Positions 38,093 through 47,688 of a DNA stretch of 64,000 nt are shown in pieces. The DNA comes from Saprospiraceae bacterium. GTDB taxonomy: Bacteria > Bacteroidota > Bacteroidia > Chitinophagales > Saprospiraceae. Every line of letters starts with the position of its first letter. The stretch's first letter is position 1. The notes beneath the pieces were generated by a model. It was not told where the DNA came from and ran no database searches. It saw only the letters and a list, made by a program, of their open reading frames with translations. The stretch is taken from positions 62,001-126,000 of the forward strand of contig JADJYQ010000001.1 of the NCBI GenBank assembly GCA_016719615.1, read 5' to 3'. Position numbers and translations under genes: made by a program.

Positions 38093-40144
38093 TTATTTTT
38101 CTATTCTGATCCTTGCATCGACAGCGATCAATTCATTTTCATTGCCTTTTAACGGATTGATATCAAGCTCAGCAATTTCAGGCGCTAGATGCACAAGTGA
38201 AGCTACCCGGATGATCACATCAGCAAAAATTTGTTCGTTAACTCCGGGTCTATTGCGATATCCTTTAATGATTTTATAGGCTTTTAAGGAACGTATCATT
38301 TGCATCGCTTCATCTTCGTTGAGAGGGGCAATTCCATTCGAAACATCATTTAATACTTCCAGAAAAATTCCACCAAGTCCGCAAAGAACCAAATGCCCGA
38401 ACTGTCCCTGTTTGATGGCGCCACAGTAAAGTTCTTCCCCGCTTTTCATTTCCTGTATTTGCACCGCAATGACCTCGGGTTTATGGATGAGTTTCTGGAA
38501 TGCATCTATGAGCTGATCTTTTGATTGCAAGTTCAGAATCACGCCACCGGACTCGGTTTTGTGTATGGGTCCGACTGATTTTAGAACAAATGGAAAGTTA
38601 AGCGTATCAATGGCTTGCATCAGTGATTCTAAGGTGTAGCAAACTTTAGTTTCAACTATTTTAATCCCTGCGGCATCAAGTAGTTCTTTGGTTTGTATCG
38701 GATTTAAATACCCGTTGTCCATTTGCGAAATCAGACTTCTGATGGTTGCGGTTTCCATCGGTGCCAGATGCGTCATTCCAAATGTTGGTTGTGGCCTGAA
38801 GTAAGCATGTGGGAGTGCATTTCCAAGAGAAACTTCGTCGGGAAAGTTTACATGATTTTTAGATAAAAATTCTTCAATTTCAGATTTGGCATTGATTAAT
38901 GATGGCAGCACCGGATAAATTGGTTTTTTGCATACTAACATTTTTTCATGAATTCTGAGATATACGTCCCTAACACTTGTTAGTAGTCCTGGACTACCAA
39001 ACACAACAATCATTCCATCAACAGCAGATTCGTTTTCACAATAATCAATTATTTCTGAAAGTTGCTCACCTGTTCCGGTAGCTAGAAAATCGATGGGATT
39101 GGAAACAGAAGACCCCGGATTGAGTTTGGAAAGTAAGTGATGTGTAGCGGTATTGGTCAGATGCGGAACTTTGAGACCTCCCGATGTCAATGCATCTGTG
39201 AGCATTACTGCTGAGCCTCCGGCATGTGTGATGATGGCCAGATTTTTACCCATAAGTGGTTTGCTTTGAAAAATGCAACCCATAATAATAAGCTCATCTC
39301 TGCTACTGCAGTAAATAACTCCTGATTTTTTAAATAATGCTCTTACTACAATGTCAGAAGTCGCCAATGCGCCCGTGTGAGAAGATGCTGCTCTTTGTCC
39401 TGCCTCAGAATATCCAGACTTGATGGCTGCAATTTTGCAACCTTTACGCACCAGTGATGATGCATGTTTCATGAATTTGAATGGATTGCTGATGTTTTCC
39501 AGATAAAGCAATTTGACTTGTGGACTGTTTTCATTAAAATGAAAATCCATATGCTCGAGAAGATCTTCCACACCTGTTTGTCCTGCATTTCCTATGGAAT
39601 ACATATTCGAAAAACGCAATCCTGCGGCGATACCTGCTTCCATAATGAAAACAGCTGTCGCACCGGAGCTCGAGATTAATTCACAACCCATTGGATCAAA
39701 ATCCGGTACAGGCAGAGTGAACACTGCTTTATAATGCGCTGTAATCACACCAATACAATTCGGACCAATCATCGTTCCTCCCACTTCGTCAATGGCTTCA
39801 GCGATCTTAGCTTCAAGTATTTTTCCTTCTGTTCCACCTTCTGCAAATCCGGCTGAGAAAATAATAAAGGCTTTTGTTCCTTTTTTTAGGAGTTGCTTTA
39901 TGACAGACAAACAAGTGTTAGCCGGAATAGAAATGATGGCCAGATCTGTTGGAGGAAGGCTTTCAACATTGTAGAAATGCTGCATTCCGGAAAGGTGTAC
40001 TAAATTTTTATTAACCGCATAAAGTTTCCCTTTAAAATTTCCCTTCAAGAGATTAGTAATTACTTTACCCCCTGGTTTTGTAGTATTTTCAGAGGCTCCT
40101 ATGACGGCTATGCTTTTGGGTTCAAGGAGTTGTTTAATGATCAT
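38093..40144 (-). CDS. ADP-forming acyl/acetyl-CoA synthetase, fused alpha-beta form
   Basis: 683 residues. An N-terminal CoA-binding domain (LLEPKSIAVIGASENTTKPG) is followed by succinyl-CoA-ligase-like domains with SSSGATAVFIMEAG and SHTGALATSD. A C-terminal ATP-grasp domain (KSVGPIHKTESGGVILNL, ELDINPLKGN) completes the fused alpha-beta enzyme. It converts acyl-CoA + ADP + Pi to acid + ATP. It is the last gene of an operon after tryptophanase and tyrosine phenol-lyase (4-bp overlap with the latter), so acetyl-CoA made from the pyruvate they release is a plausible substrate. Confidence 0.88.
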   Translation of the reverse strand: MIIKQLLEPKSIAVIGASENTTKPGGKVITNLLKGNFKGKLYAVNKNLVHLSGMQHFYNVESLPPTDLAIISIPANTCLSVIKQLLKKGTKAFIIFSAGFAEGGTEGKILEAKIAEAIDEVGGTMIGPNCIGVITAHYKAVFTLPVPDFDPMGCELISSSGATAVFIMEAGIAAGLRFSNMYSIGNAGQTGVEDLLEHMDFHFNENSPQVKLLYLENISNPFKFMKHASSLVRKGCKIAAIKSGYSEAGQRAASSHTGALATSDIVVRALFKKSGVIYCSSRDELIIMGCIFQSKPLMGKNLAIITHAGGSAVMLTDALTSGGLKVPHLTNTATHHLLSKLNPGSSVSNPIDFLATGTGEQLSEIIDYCENESAVDGMIVVFGSPGLLTSVRDVYLRIHEKMLVCKKPIYPVLPSLINAKSEIEEFLSKNHVNFPDEVSLGNALPHAYFRPQPTFGMTHLAPMETATIRSLISQMDNGYLNPIQTKELLDAAGIKIVETKVCYTLESLMQAIDTLNFPFVLKSVGPIHKTESGGVILNLQSKDQLIDAFQKLIHKPEVIAVQIQEMKSGEELYCGAIKQGQFGHLVLCGLGGIFLEVLNDVSNGIAPLNEDEAMQMIRSLKAYKIIKGYRNRPGVNEQIFADVIIRVASLVHLAPEIAELDINPLKGNENELIAVDARIRIEK

Positions 40145-41481
40145 AATTGTTCAAATCTTGCCTGAAAGAAACGCAAATATTTCGGTTCGTAGACCATTTG
40201 TAAACCTTTGATTTTATGCCTTCTTTCATAAACGGTCGCTGCAGATTCCGCAACCACATCCATATGCGCTTGTGTGTAAACCCGTCTGGGGATCGTAAAC
40301 CGAACCAATTCAAGTTTTGGAAAATACTGATCACCATTGGCTTTGCGGCCTGCTGAAACAATTCCTCTTTCCATGGTACGCACACCGGAATCTATGTAAA
40401 TTTCGGCTGCAAGTGCTTGCGCCGGGTAATTGGACTGAGGTATGTTTGGTAAAAAAGATTTTGCGTCGACGAAAATACCATGGCCTCCAATCGGTTGAAC
40501 AATTGGAATTCCATAAGCCTGCATTTTTTCACCAAGATAGATCACTTGTCCTACTCTTGCTTTTTGATGGTTGTCGTCCAGACTTTCTTGAATGCCCACC
40601 GCCATGGCTTCCATATCGCGACCTGCCAGTCCGCCATAGGTATGTAAACCTTCATAAACAACGACAAGATTGCGTGCTTCTTCAAAAACATTCGGATCAT
40701 TAGTGGCCATAAACCCACCAATATTGACCAGTGCATCTTTTTTAGCACTCATGGTAGCTCCATCTGTATGTGAACAAATTTCTTTGACTATTTCGCGAAT
40801 CGTTTTTTGTTGGTATCCTTTTTCGCGTTGTTGAATAAAATACGCATTTTCTGCAACACGTGTCATATCGTGAATGATAGAGATTCCATGTTTGATCGTG
40901 TATTTGCGCAAGGCTTTCAAATTTTCCATACTGAAAGGCTGCCCTCCGGCCATATTTACATTGGAAGCTAATGTGATATAAGCTATTTTCTCAGCACCAT
41001 GTTTTTGAACCAAATCATCCAGTTTCTGAAGATCAACATTTCCTTTAAAGGGATGAAGATTTGTTGGATCATGCGCTTCGTCAATGATGATATCTACAAA
41101 TTTACCACCTGCAAGTTCCTGGTGAACTCGAGTAGTTGTAAAATACATATTGCCAGGCACAAACTGGCCTTTTTTGATCATGATTTGTGAGAGTATATTT
41201 TCCGCACCACGTCCCTGATGTGTAGGTATAATGTATTTATATCCATAATATTTTTGAATAGCTGCTTCGAGTTTGAAATAGCTTTTACTTCCGGCATATG
41301 CTTCATCTCCCAACATAAAAGCACTCCACTGCCGATCACTCATGGAGTTGGTACCACTGTCGGTCAACAGATCAATGTAAACTTCCTCCGATGGCAATAA
41401 AAAAGTATTGTAACCAGCTTTTCGAATGGCTTTCATCCTTTCTTGTCGCGTGGTAGTTTTGAGTAACTCTACCATTTTCAT
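40141..41481 (-). CDS. tpl: Tyrosine phenol-lyase
   Basis: 446 residues, beta-eliminating lyase family with PLP lysine in SAKKDA. Two specificity residues separate this enzyme from tryptophanase. Thr is in MYFTTTR (T115, equal to Thr124 of Citrobacter TPL) and Arg is in MERGIVSAGR (equal to Arg381). Both are the TPL residues. It splits tyrosine into phenol, pyruvate and ammonia. It follows the tryptophanase gene by about 50 bp and overlaps the CoA synthetase gene by 4 bp. Confidence 0.85.
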   Translation of the reverse strand: MKMVELLKTTTRQERMKAIRKAGYNTFLLPSEEVYIDLLTDSGTNSMSDRQWSAFMLGDEAYAGSKSYFKLEAAIQKYYGYKYIIPTHQGRGAENILSQIMIKKGQFVPGNMYFTTTRVHQELAGGKFVDIIIDEAHDPTNLHPFKGNVDLQKLDDLVQKHGAEKIAYITLASNVNMAGGQPFSMENLKALRKYTIKHGISIIHDMTRVAENAYFIQQREKGYQQKTIREIVKEICSHTDGATMSAKKDALVNIGGFMATNDPNVFEEARNLVVVYEGLHTYGGLAGRDMEAMAVGIQESLDDNHQKARVGQVIYLGEKMQAYGIPIVQPIGGHGIFVDAKSFLPNIPQSNYPAQALAAEIYIDSGVRTMERGIVSAGRKANGDQYFPKLELVRFTIPRRVYTQAHMDVVAESAATVYERRHKIKGLQMVYEPKYLRFFQARFEQL

Positions 41482-41530
41482 TTTGTAAGGCTCCGCCTAT
41501 GATTTATGATTTTTCAATGTGTTTTTCATA

Positions 41531-42931
41531 TTATTTTTTTGAGGAAAAGAGTGATTCAAACCTTGCTGTGAAATGTCTTAGGAATGGTGGTTCATAAACA
41601 ATTTTGTAACCTCGATCCAGATCTCTTAATTCAAGGATATGATCAAATACTTCGAGTACATAATCGATATGACTTTGTGTATAAACTCTTCTAGGGATGG
41701 CTAAGCGAACGAGTTCTTGTGCGGCTGGAATGAGTCCACCATGTTCATCATATTTTCCAAACATAACGCTTCCTACTTCTACGCAGCGAATTCCACCAAT
41801 TTTATATAATTCGCAAGCCAATACCAATCCTGGAAATTCAGATACGGGCAGTGATGGGAATAATTTTTTGGCATCGATATAAACGGCGTGACCACCGATG
41901 GGCCAAATGACAGGAATTCCTTTTTGTCTCAGGTGTTCTCCCAAATAGTTGGTACTTCTGATTCTATAATGCAGATAATCCGGATCAAATACTTCTTCCA
42001 AACCTACTGCCATGGCTTCCATATCGCGTCCTGATAAACCACCATAAGTTGCAAATCCTTCTGAGATGATGAGTTGATTGATACATTTTCTGCTGAGTTC
42101 TTCGTCTTTCAAACACAACAATCCGCCCATATTAACCATTCCATCTTTTTTTGCACTCATGATAAAAGCATCGCCGAGTTGCAACATTTGTTGTGCAATT
42201 TCTTTGTAAGTTTTATGTTGATACCCTTCTTCGCGTTGCTGAACAAAATAACTATTTTCAGCAATGCGACATCCGTCGATGACCATCATGATACCATATT
42301 TATCGCATAAATTTCGCACTGCTATTGCATTCGACATACTTACCGGTTGACCTCCTGACGAATTGTTGGTAACCGTTAAGATGACAGCTGAAATTTTTTC
42401 AGGAGTAAATTGAACAATATGTTCTTCGAGCTTAATGAGACTTATATTTCCTTTAAAAGCTGAATACAAATCATTTTGAAGAGATTCTTCTGGCATCAAA
42501 TCAAAAGCTGCAGCGCCAGTATATTCGATATTCGCTCTCGTTGTATCAAAATGCGTATTGCTCAGAAAAATTTTACCTGGACCACCAATCAGGCCGTACA
42601 AAATTCGCTCTGCTGCGCGTCCCTGATGTGTAGGTAACACATAAGGCATTCCGCTTAATTCTTTAACTACTTTTTCTAATTTGATCCAACTCTTTGCACC
42701 GGCATAACTTTCATCACCGATCATCATACCTGCCCATTGTGCCTGACTCATGGCACCCGTTCCGCTGTCGGTAAGGAGATCAATAAAGACATCTTCCGAT
42801 GATAATAAAAAAGGATTGAAACCTGCATCGCGAAGTGCATTTTCCCGATCTTCGCGTGTGGTCATTTGAATGGGTTCTACCATTTTAATGCGGAAGGGTT
42901 CGGCCAGGGTTTTGATAAAGGGATCTTTCAT
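41531..42931 (-). CDS. tnaA: Tryptophanase
   Basis: 466 residues. Same PLP fold as its neighbour (SAKKDG), but with the tryptophanase residues: Asp in THFDTTR (equal to Asp137 in E. coli TnaA) and a small hydrophobic residue in VEVGSVMFG where TPL has Arg. It cuts tryptophan into indole, pyruvate and ammonia. No TnaC-like leader peptide was recognised upstream, where about 200 bp separate it from the divergent-end Moco cluster. It is the first gene of the tnaA-tpl-acyl-CoA synthetase operon. Confidence 0.85.
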   Translation of the reverse strand: MKDPFIKTLAEPFRIKMVEPIQMTTREDRENALRDAGFNPFLLSSEDVFIDLLTDSGTGAMSQAQWAGMMIGDESYAGAKSWIKLEKVVKELSGMPYVLPTHQGRAAERILYGLIGGPGKIFLSNTHFDTTRANIEYTGAAAFDLMPEESLQNDLYSAFKGNISLIKLEEHIVQFTPEKISAVILTVTNNSSGGQPVSMSNAIAVRNLCDKYGIMMVIDGCRIAENSYFVQQREEGYQHKTYKEIAQQMLQLGDAFIMSAKKDGMVNMGGLLCLKDEELSRKCINQLIISEGFATYGGLSGRDMEAMAVGLEEVFDPDYLHYRIRSTNYLGEHLRQKGIPVIWPIGGHAVYIDAKKLFPSLPVSEFPGLVLACELYKIGGIRCVEVGSVMFGKYDEHGGLIPAAQELVRLAIPRRVYTQSHIDYVLEVFDHILELRDLDRGYKIVYEPPFLRHFTARFESLFSSKK

Positions 42932-43151
42932 GAAGGGCAGCGGATTTCAATTAAAAAAATGCCAAAGTACATGCCTTGGAAATATCACGCGAAGCTAAAT
43001 CACGATCATAATCTCAAATGTGATAGAAGATACCTGCCGGGATGACAATCATCATGTAGATTTCGCTTAACGCTCAATGCTTAAGAGAAGTTCTAATAAA
43101 AATTTTAAACCTTTTAGAGCGTTTTTTTTCTAGAGAAGTGAAAGGCCTCCT

Positions 43152-43592
43152 TTATTCGTTCACTTTCCAAACTGATTCTGCATCAGACAATATTTCTTTT
43201 CCCCATATCGGTATTTCTTTTTTAATGCGTTCAACCAGTTCTTCACAGGCATTGATGGCATCCTGTCTGTGTTTTGAGGATGTGAAAACAAAAAGGCAGA
43301 TATTGCCGGCTTCAACGCTACCTAGGCTATGGTATATATGCATACAATGTAGAGGATATTTTTCAAAAATATCTTCCCTTATGAGATGAGCCATTTCAAG
43401 AGCCATTTCTTTGTAGGTACTGTATTCAATAGCTGAAACTACCGCATTCAATTTTTCATCTGCCCGAACTTGCCCGAGAAAAATGCTGTGCCCTCCAATA
43501 CCTTTTTGTGTTCGGTGTTTATGAATGGCATCAGCAATAAAATCGGACGAAATGGGGCCATCTACAAAAATATTTTTTGGCTTTTTATCCAT
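43152..43592 (-). CDS. moaE: Molybdopterin synthase catalytic subunit MoaE
   Basis: 146 residues with GGHSIFLGQVRAD, IEYSTYKEMAL and HSLGSVEAGNICLFVFTSSKHR, the conserved MoaE blocks, and a late KKEIPIWGKE with the active-site lysine. It converts precursor Z to molybdopterin together with MoaD. The start overlaps the end of the moeB-like gene by 8 bp. Confidence 0.92.
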   Translation of the reverse strand: MDKKPKNIFVDGPISSDFIADAIHKHRTQKGIGGHSIFLGQVRADEKLNAVVSAIEYSTYKEMALEMAHLIREDIFEKYPLHCMHIYHSLGSVEAGNICLFVFTSSKHRQDAINACEELVERIKKEIPIWGKEILSDAESVWKVNE

Positions 43593-44691
43593 ACAATTTT
43601 AAATTTAATGGAGAATTAAAATCTCGCAATCCTCCGATGATTGAATAGATATGTTTATTCGGAAACATCGCTTTTAACAGTGAAGCTGCATGTCCGCTTC
43701 TCGTTCCTGTTTGGCAAAATAAAATGAATGAATCTGCGGCTTGCAACTTGATGATTTCATTTTCGAGCTGTCTGAGAGGTATTTGATGGCAATTGAGTAG
43801 TTCTGTTGTTGGTAATTCATCTTTTTCCCGGACATCAATTAAAAGTGCGTGCTTTTCTTTTTGTAACACATCCATTGCATCTTTCCAGTTGATCGTTTCA
43901 ACACCACCACATGTCATTACATAATCCATTTTATAATATGCATCAAGATTTAGGGGAGTGGTTTGGTCTGCTTTGGGATTGGCTGTGATCTCTATTTCAA
44001 AAAAGTTAGTATCCAGCAAATGATAATGAAGCAGTTTGTTTTTCAAGGGTGTTCCATAACCCGTCAATAACTTTATAGCTTCAGCGGCCTGAAGCATTCC
44101 GAGAATTCCAGGCAATACACCAATCACTCCTGATTCATTGCAATTCGGAATTTCATGTGGCATGGGTGGATCCGGATAAATATCTCTGTAATGTAAGGGT
44201 CGGTCATTGCCATACGCAAGGTTCAAAACAGCAACTTGGCCTTCATTTTGAAAAATAGCGGCCATGATGTATGGCTTTTTTAACAAAAAACATCCATCGT
44301 TAAGCAGGTACCGTGTTTGAAAATTATCTGTGCCGTCTATGATCAAGTCGTAATTTGAGAGTATGGGAATGGCATTATGAACCTGCAAATAAGTTTCGTG
44401 AATATTGATATGTATATCAGGGTATTTGAGATTTAATAAACCAGCTGCAGTCGAAGCTTTTGGTTTGCCGAGATCTTCTATTCCGAAGAGGATTTGGCGA
44501 TTGAGATTTGAAAGACTTACAAAATCTCCATCAGCAATACCAAGGGTCCCTATGCCTGCTGCTGCCAGATATAAAAGAGCCGGGCAGCCTAAACCTCCTG
44601 CTCCTACAACTAAAATGCGAGCTTCCCGAAGTTTCTTTTGTCCTTCAATTCCAAATCCTTTTAATATTTCCTGACGTTCAAATCGATTCAT
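43585..44691 (-). CDS. moeB: MoeB/ThiF-type adenylyltransferase with C-terminal rhodanese domain
   Basis: 368 residues. The N-terminal E1-like domain has GAGGLGCPALLYLAAAG, LSNLNRQILF and DGTDNFQTRYLLND. After about residue 260 a rhodanese domain carries the catalytic Cys in FCQTGTRSGHA. It adenylates the C-terminal glycine of MoaD and may supply sulfur through the rhodanese. One CxxC of the zinc site is not obvious, as in some relatives. It sits between moaD and moaE. Confidence 0.85.
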   Translation of the reverse strand: MNRFERQEILKGFGIEGQKKLREARILVVGAGGLGCPALLYLAAAGIGTLGIADGDFVSLSNLNRQILFGIEDLGKPKASTAAGLLNLKYPDIHINIHETYLQVHNAIPILSNYDLIIDGTDNFQTRYLLNDGCFLLKKPYIMAAIFQNEGQVAVLNLAYGNDRPLHYRDIYPDPPMPHEIPNCNESGVIGVLPGILGMLQAAEAIKLLTGYGTPLKNKLLHYHLLDTNFFEIEITANPKADQTTPLNLDAYYKMDYVMTCGGVETINWKDAMDVLQKEKHALLIDVREKDELPTTELLNCHQIPLRQLENEIIKLQAADSFILFCQTGTRSGHAASLLKAMFPNKHIYSIIGGLRDFNSPLNLKLYG

Positions 44692-44699
44692 GTAATTGA

Positions 44700-44936
44700 T
44701 TAACCTCCTGAATATGGCGGGAGCAAAGCGATTTCACAATCACCGGTGAATGCGATATTTTCATGAATCAACTTACGATTGTAAGCTATCGCATATCGGA
44801 CCAGCTTTAAGTCTGGAAATTCCGATTCCAATTTTACTTTTAATGCGTCAGTATCATCCAAATCACTGAGCATTGTTTGTTGTAGTCCCATTTTTTCGGC
44901 CACTATACCGAATGCCTGTATCTTGATTTTACTCAT
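44700..44936 (-). CDS. moaD: Molybdopterin synthase sulfur carrier subunit MoaD
   Basis: About 78 residues, ubiquitin-like, ending in ALLPPYSGG with the functional Gly-Gly. The start is placed at the ATG whose ATGA overlaps the mobA stop (44933-44936). Six extra upstream residues are possible. Confidence 0.88.
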   Translation of the reverse strand: MSKIKIQAFGIVAEKMGLQQTMLSDLDDTDALKVKLESEFPDLKLVRYAIAYNRKLIHENIAFTGDCEIALLPPYSGG

Positions 44937-45532
44937 TTCCATTTGGATTTGCAAAGTATAACATCCGACGGACTGTTGATGTTGTAAAATTCAAAAGGAT
45001 CTTTTTTATGGATATCATCCATACCTACTTTTAAATGAGCGGATTCAAGGATAAAATCTGTCATTTTTAATTTATTTTCTTGGATATTTAGCCATACTTT
45101 TTGAACCAGCGAAACGGGATAAATCGCAAATAGGGGATTGATAATATCTTGTACGACAGATACGATTATTTTTTCATCTTCTATGTTACTCAATAATCGA
45201 TCGATCGATGTTTTGCTTATAAATGGACTATCACAACTTATGAGTAATACTAGCGATGAACGACTTTTTAATAATGCCGTATATAATCCTCCCATAGGTC
45301 CTTTTTCAATGCATAGGTCTTCATAAACGGGATAAACTAACGAACGATAGTTAGGATGATTGGCAATAATATGGAGCGGCATATCAAAGCATTGAAACGT
45401 ATCAAGTAGATATTGTATCATGGGTTGTGAGCCCATTTGTAGCATACCTTTATCCTGCCCCATTCTCGAACTTTTGCCTCCTGCAAGAATACTTACTTCT
45501 ATGATAGATCCTGTTCCCATTGGATACTTCAA
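44933..45532 (-). CDS. mobA: Molybdenum cofactor guanylyltransferase MobA
   Basis: 199 residues with LAGGKSSRMGQDKGML at the start, then GPMGGLYTALL and ISCDSPFIS, the MobA nucleotide-binding blocks. It attaches GMP to molybdopterin. It overlaps moaD by 4 bp and follows moeA by about 60 bp. Confidence 0.9.
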   Translation of the reverse strand: MKYPMGTGSIIEVSILAGGKSSRMGQDKGMLQMGSQPMIQYLLDTFQCFDMPLHIIANHPNYRSLVYPVYEDLCIEKGPMGGLYTALLKSRSSLVLLISCDSPFISKTSIDRLLSNIEDEKIIVSVVQDIINPLFAIYPVSLVQKVWLNIQENKLKMTDFILESAHLKVGMDDIHKKDPFEFYNINSPSDVILCKSKWK

Positions 45533-45592
45533 ATGACTTGCATAGTGAATTTAATTATTTTTTCAAATTTCACTTCTTGGTTTATTCATACA

Positions 45593-46768
45593 TTATATGG
45601 GATACACATTTACCCGGGCTCCTTTTTCCAATACTTCTGTATCTTCATCCATTACCATGAATCCATTACATTCATTGAAGGGTAAAAGATTAAACGATTC
45701 TTGTCCATCCAGAATTTTTACTTTTTGGCCTTCCATTTTGACTTTTAGAATATGACTTAGTCCTGGTTTTTTAGTCCATGTATGAGCTATTGCTAACACC
45801 ACAAATTGTCTGAAAATTTCATGATGACCACTGATCCCAAATAAACAAGGCTTTACATACTGGTTCAGGCAAGCCAATACGGCAGCAGGATTTCCGGGTA
45901 AACCAAAAATCCATTGATTATTTTTTTTGCCGCAATAAATGGGTTTTCCCGGTTTTTGTTTGACTTTATGGAATAACTTCTGTACGCCTAGTTCTGCGAG
46001 CACTTGAGGTACAAAATCGAAATCGCCTGCCGATACACCACCTGTGAGGATGACCACATCACTGCAGTCTAAAGCTTGCTCTATTTTTTCTCGGAGCGTG
46101 TTTTTTTGATCAGGGGCTGAAAAAGCATGAATGCTTTGAATGCCACAGAGTTGAAGAAAAGAATAAATGGCCGGACCATTGGAATTGTAAACAGACCCTT
46201 CGGGTAAAGGATTTCCGGGCTCAATAAGTTCATTGCCGGTAACGATGAAACTGACCGAAGGTCTTTTGTAGACAACTACACTTTGGACTCCGCAAGAAGA
46301 AAGTAAAGCAATTAAACCAGGATTCATGAATGCTCCGGCCTGGGCTATGATTTCGTCAGTTGCATTTTGAGATGCTCTTTTCCGGATATGCATGCCTCTG
46401 GAAATAATATTGGGACTAAAATTAATATTTCCATCAGATACTGAAATCAATTCCCGTGGAATAACGGTGTCTGCATTTTTAGGAATAGGAGCTCCTGTAA
46501 ATATTTGTGCTGCTTCTCCGGAATTCAATTCCATATTTGTAAGTTCTCCTGCTTGTATATATTGCGTCACGCGGAATGAATGAATTTGATCATCGTACTT
46601 TACTGCATATCCATCCATCGCAGAATTATCAAAAGCAGGAACATCTATTTTTGATACAACAGCTTGCGCAAGTATCATTCCGTATGCAGAGGACAAACAG
46701 ACCGTTTCAGTTTCAAGGAGCTGAATATTTTGCAAAATGAGATCTTTGGCTTCTTGTACAGATATCAT
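45593..46768 (-). CDS. moeA: Molybdopterin molybdotransferase MoeA
   Basis: 391 residues. DNSAMDGYAV near the start, AGEL.N and FTGAPIPKNADTVIPRE, GNELIEPG, TGGVSAGDFDF and GLPGNPAAVLACL are standard MoeA motifs. It inserts molybdate into the cofactor. It is the first gene of the minus-strand Moco operon. A TAACTTTG element on the minus strand (46773-46780) is only about 5 bp from the ATG, which would mean a nearly leaderless mRNA. Confidence 0.93.
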   Translation of the reverse strand: MISVQEAKDLILQNIQLLETETVCLSSAYGMILAQAVVSKIDVPAFDNSAMDGYAVKYDDQIHSFRVTQYIQAGELTNMELNSGEAAQIFTGAPIPKNADTVIPRELISVSDGNINFSPNIISRGMHIRKRASQNATDEIIAQAGAFMNPGLIALLSSCGVQSVVVYKRPSVSFIVTGNELIEPGNPLPEGSVYNSNGPAIYSFLQLCGIQSIHAFSAPDQKNTLREKIEQALDCSDVVILTGGVSAGDFDFVPQVLAELGVQKLFHKVKQKPGKPIYCGKKNNQWIFGLPGNPAAVLACLNQYVKPCLFGISGHHEIFRQFVVLAIAHTWTKKPGLSHILKVKMEGQKVKILDGQESFNLLPFNECNGFMVMDEDTEVLEKGARVNVYPI

Positions 46769-46772
46769 TCTG

Positions 46773-46780
46773 CAAAGTTA
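46773..46780 (-). promoter_or_regulatory. Possible -7 element of the Moco operon
   Basis: CAAAGTTA on the plus strand reads TAACTTTG on the minus strand, just ahead of the moeA ATG. Confidence 0.4.
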
Positions 46781-46931
46781 GTCGAATTGAATTTATTAAT
46801 TGCAATTCTGGGATCATCACCTGAGTTGATTCTGTGAACCATATATTAACTGCTCCATTTGAAGGACTCAAAATTGGATTTAATTATTTTTGAAGTAAGC
46901 AGATTTTATTTAATATATTTTCAAGAAATTC

Positions 46932-47651
46932 TCAAGCCCCTAAAATCTCATGGAATACTTCCATAGATTTTACCTGACCAAAATTTTCAATGTGTAATTG
47001 ATAATAAAGTATGAGCGCATGCAACATTTGGCGGCGCTGTTGACTATTCTGAAATAAATGTATGTATGATTGTCCAGAAAGCATTTCGGAGAATATTTTG
47101 CTTGCTCCTTCAGAAAGATGATAAACGGCCTCGCCTTTGTAGCTTGTAAAAATTCCATTGACCATATCAAAACAACTTGTGTTTGAAGAATAATTATTTT
47201 GAGGTTGGAAACCCAAATAACTCATGAGCTGTACTAAAAATTCAAGATGAAAATTTGGATTAAAGCTGTCAGTGTGATCTATTTCTTCGAACGCATTTTT
47301 TACGAAATGAAATAATTCACTATTAGCTTGATGGGAACGAATCGTTTTCCTGCATACTTCCAGCAAAAACAAACCCATGGCAGAGCGTTTAATATCGAAT
47401 CTAATTTTTTGATACATAACGGATATGCATACTTCTTTCAATCGATGTAATTCTTTTTGTTCGTTGTAGTATGCTACGACTTCAACAATATTCATTGGCT
47501 GAAGGGCAGCAGCCAGGCGTTGATTGGATTTACTAAATACACCGTTAGCAATAAAGGATTGGAGGCCTGCTTCTTCTGTGAAGATATCCAGAATCAGGCT
47601 ACTTTCTTTATAACGAGTGTTCCGAAATACAATACCGCTTGTTTTAATCAC
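46932..47651 (-). CDS. recO: DNA repair protein RecO
   Basis: 239 residues beginning with the OB-fold start TSGIVFRNTRYKESSLILDIFTEEAGLQSFI, as in Bacteroidota RecO. It works with RecR to load RecA at gaps. No zinc-finger cysteines are seen, which is usual in this phylum. It lies 37 bp downstream of the OmpA-family gene on the same strand. Confidence 0.9.
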   Translation of the reverse strand: MIKTSGIVFRNTRYKESSLILDIFTEEAGLQSFIANGVFSKSNQRLAAALQPMNIVEVVAYYNEQKELHRLKEVCISVMYQKIRFDIKRSAMGLFLLEVCRKTIRSHQANSELFHFVKNAFEEIDHTDSFNPNFHLEFLVQLMSYLGFQPQNNYSSNTSCFDMVNGIFTSYKGEAVYHLSEGASKIFSEMLSGQSYIHLFQNSQQRRQMLHALILYYQLHIENFGQVKSMEVFHEILGA

Positions 47652-47688
47652 AACTTACCTGGGTTTGTGTAAGTAACACAGATGTAGA

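Noticed and set aside
42932..43151. tnaC-like leader upstream of tryptophanase
   Set aside because: No short Trp-containing reading frame with a suitable start was seen.
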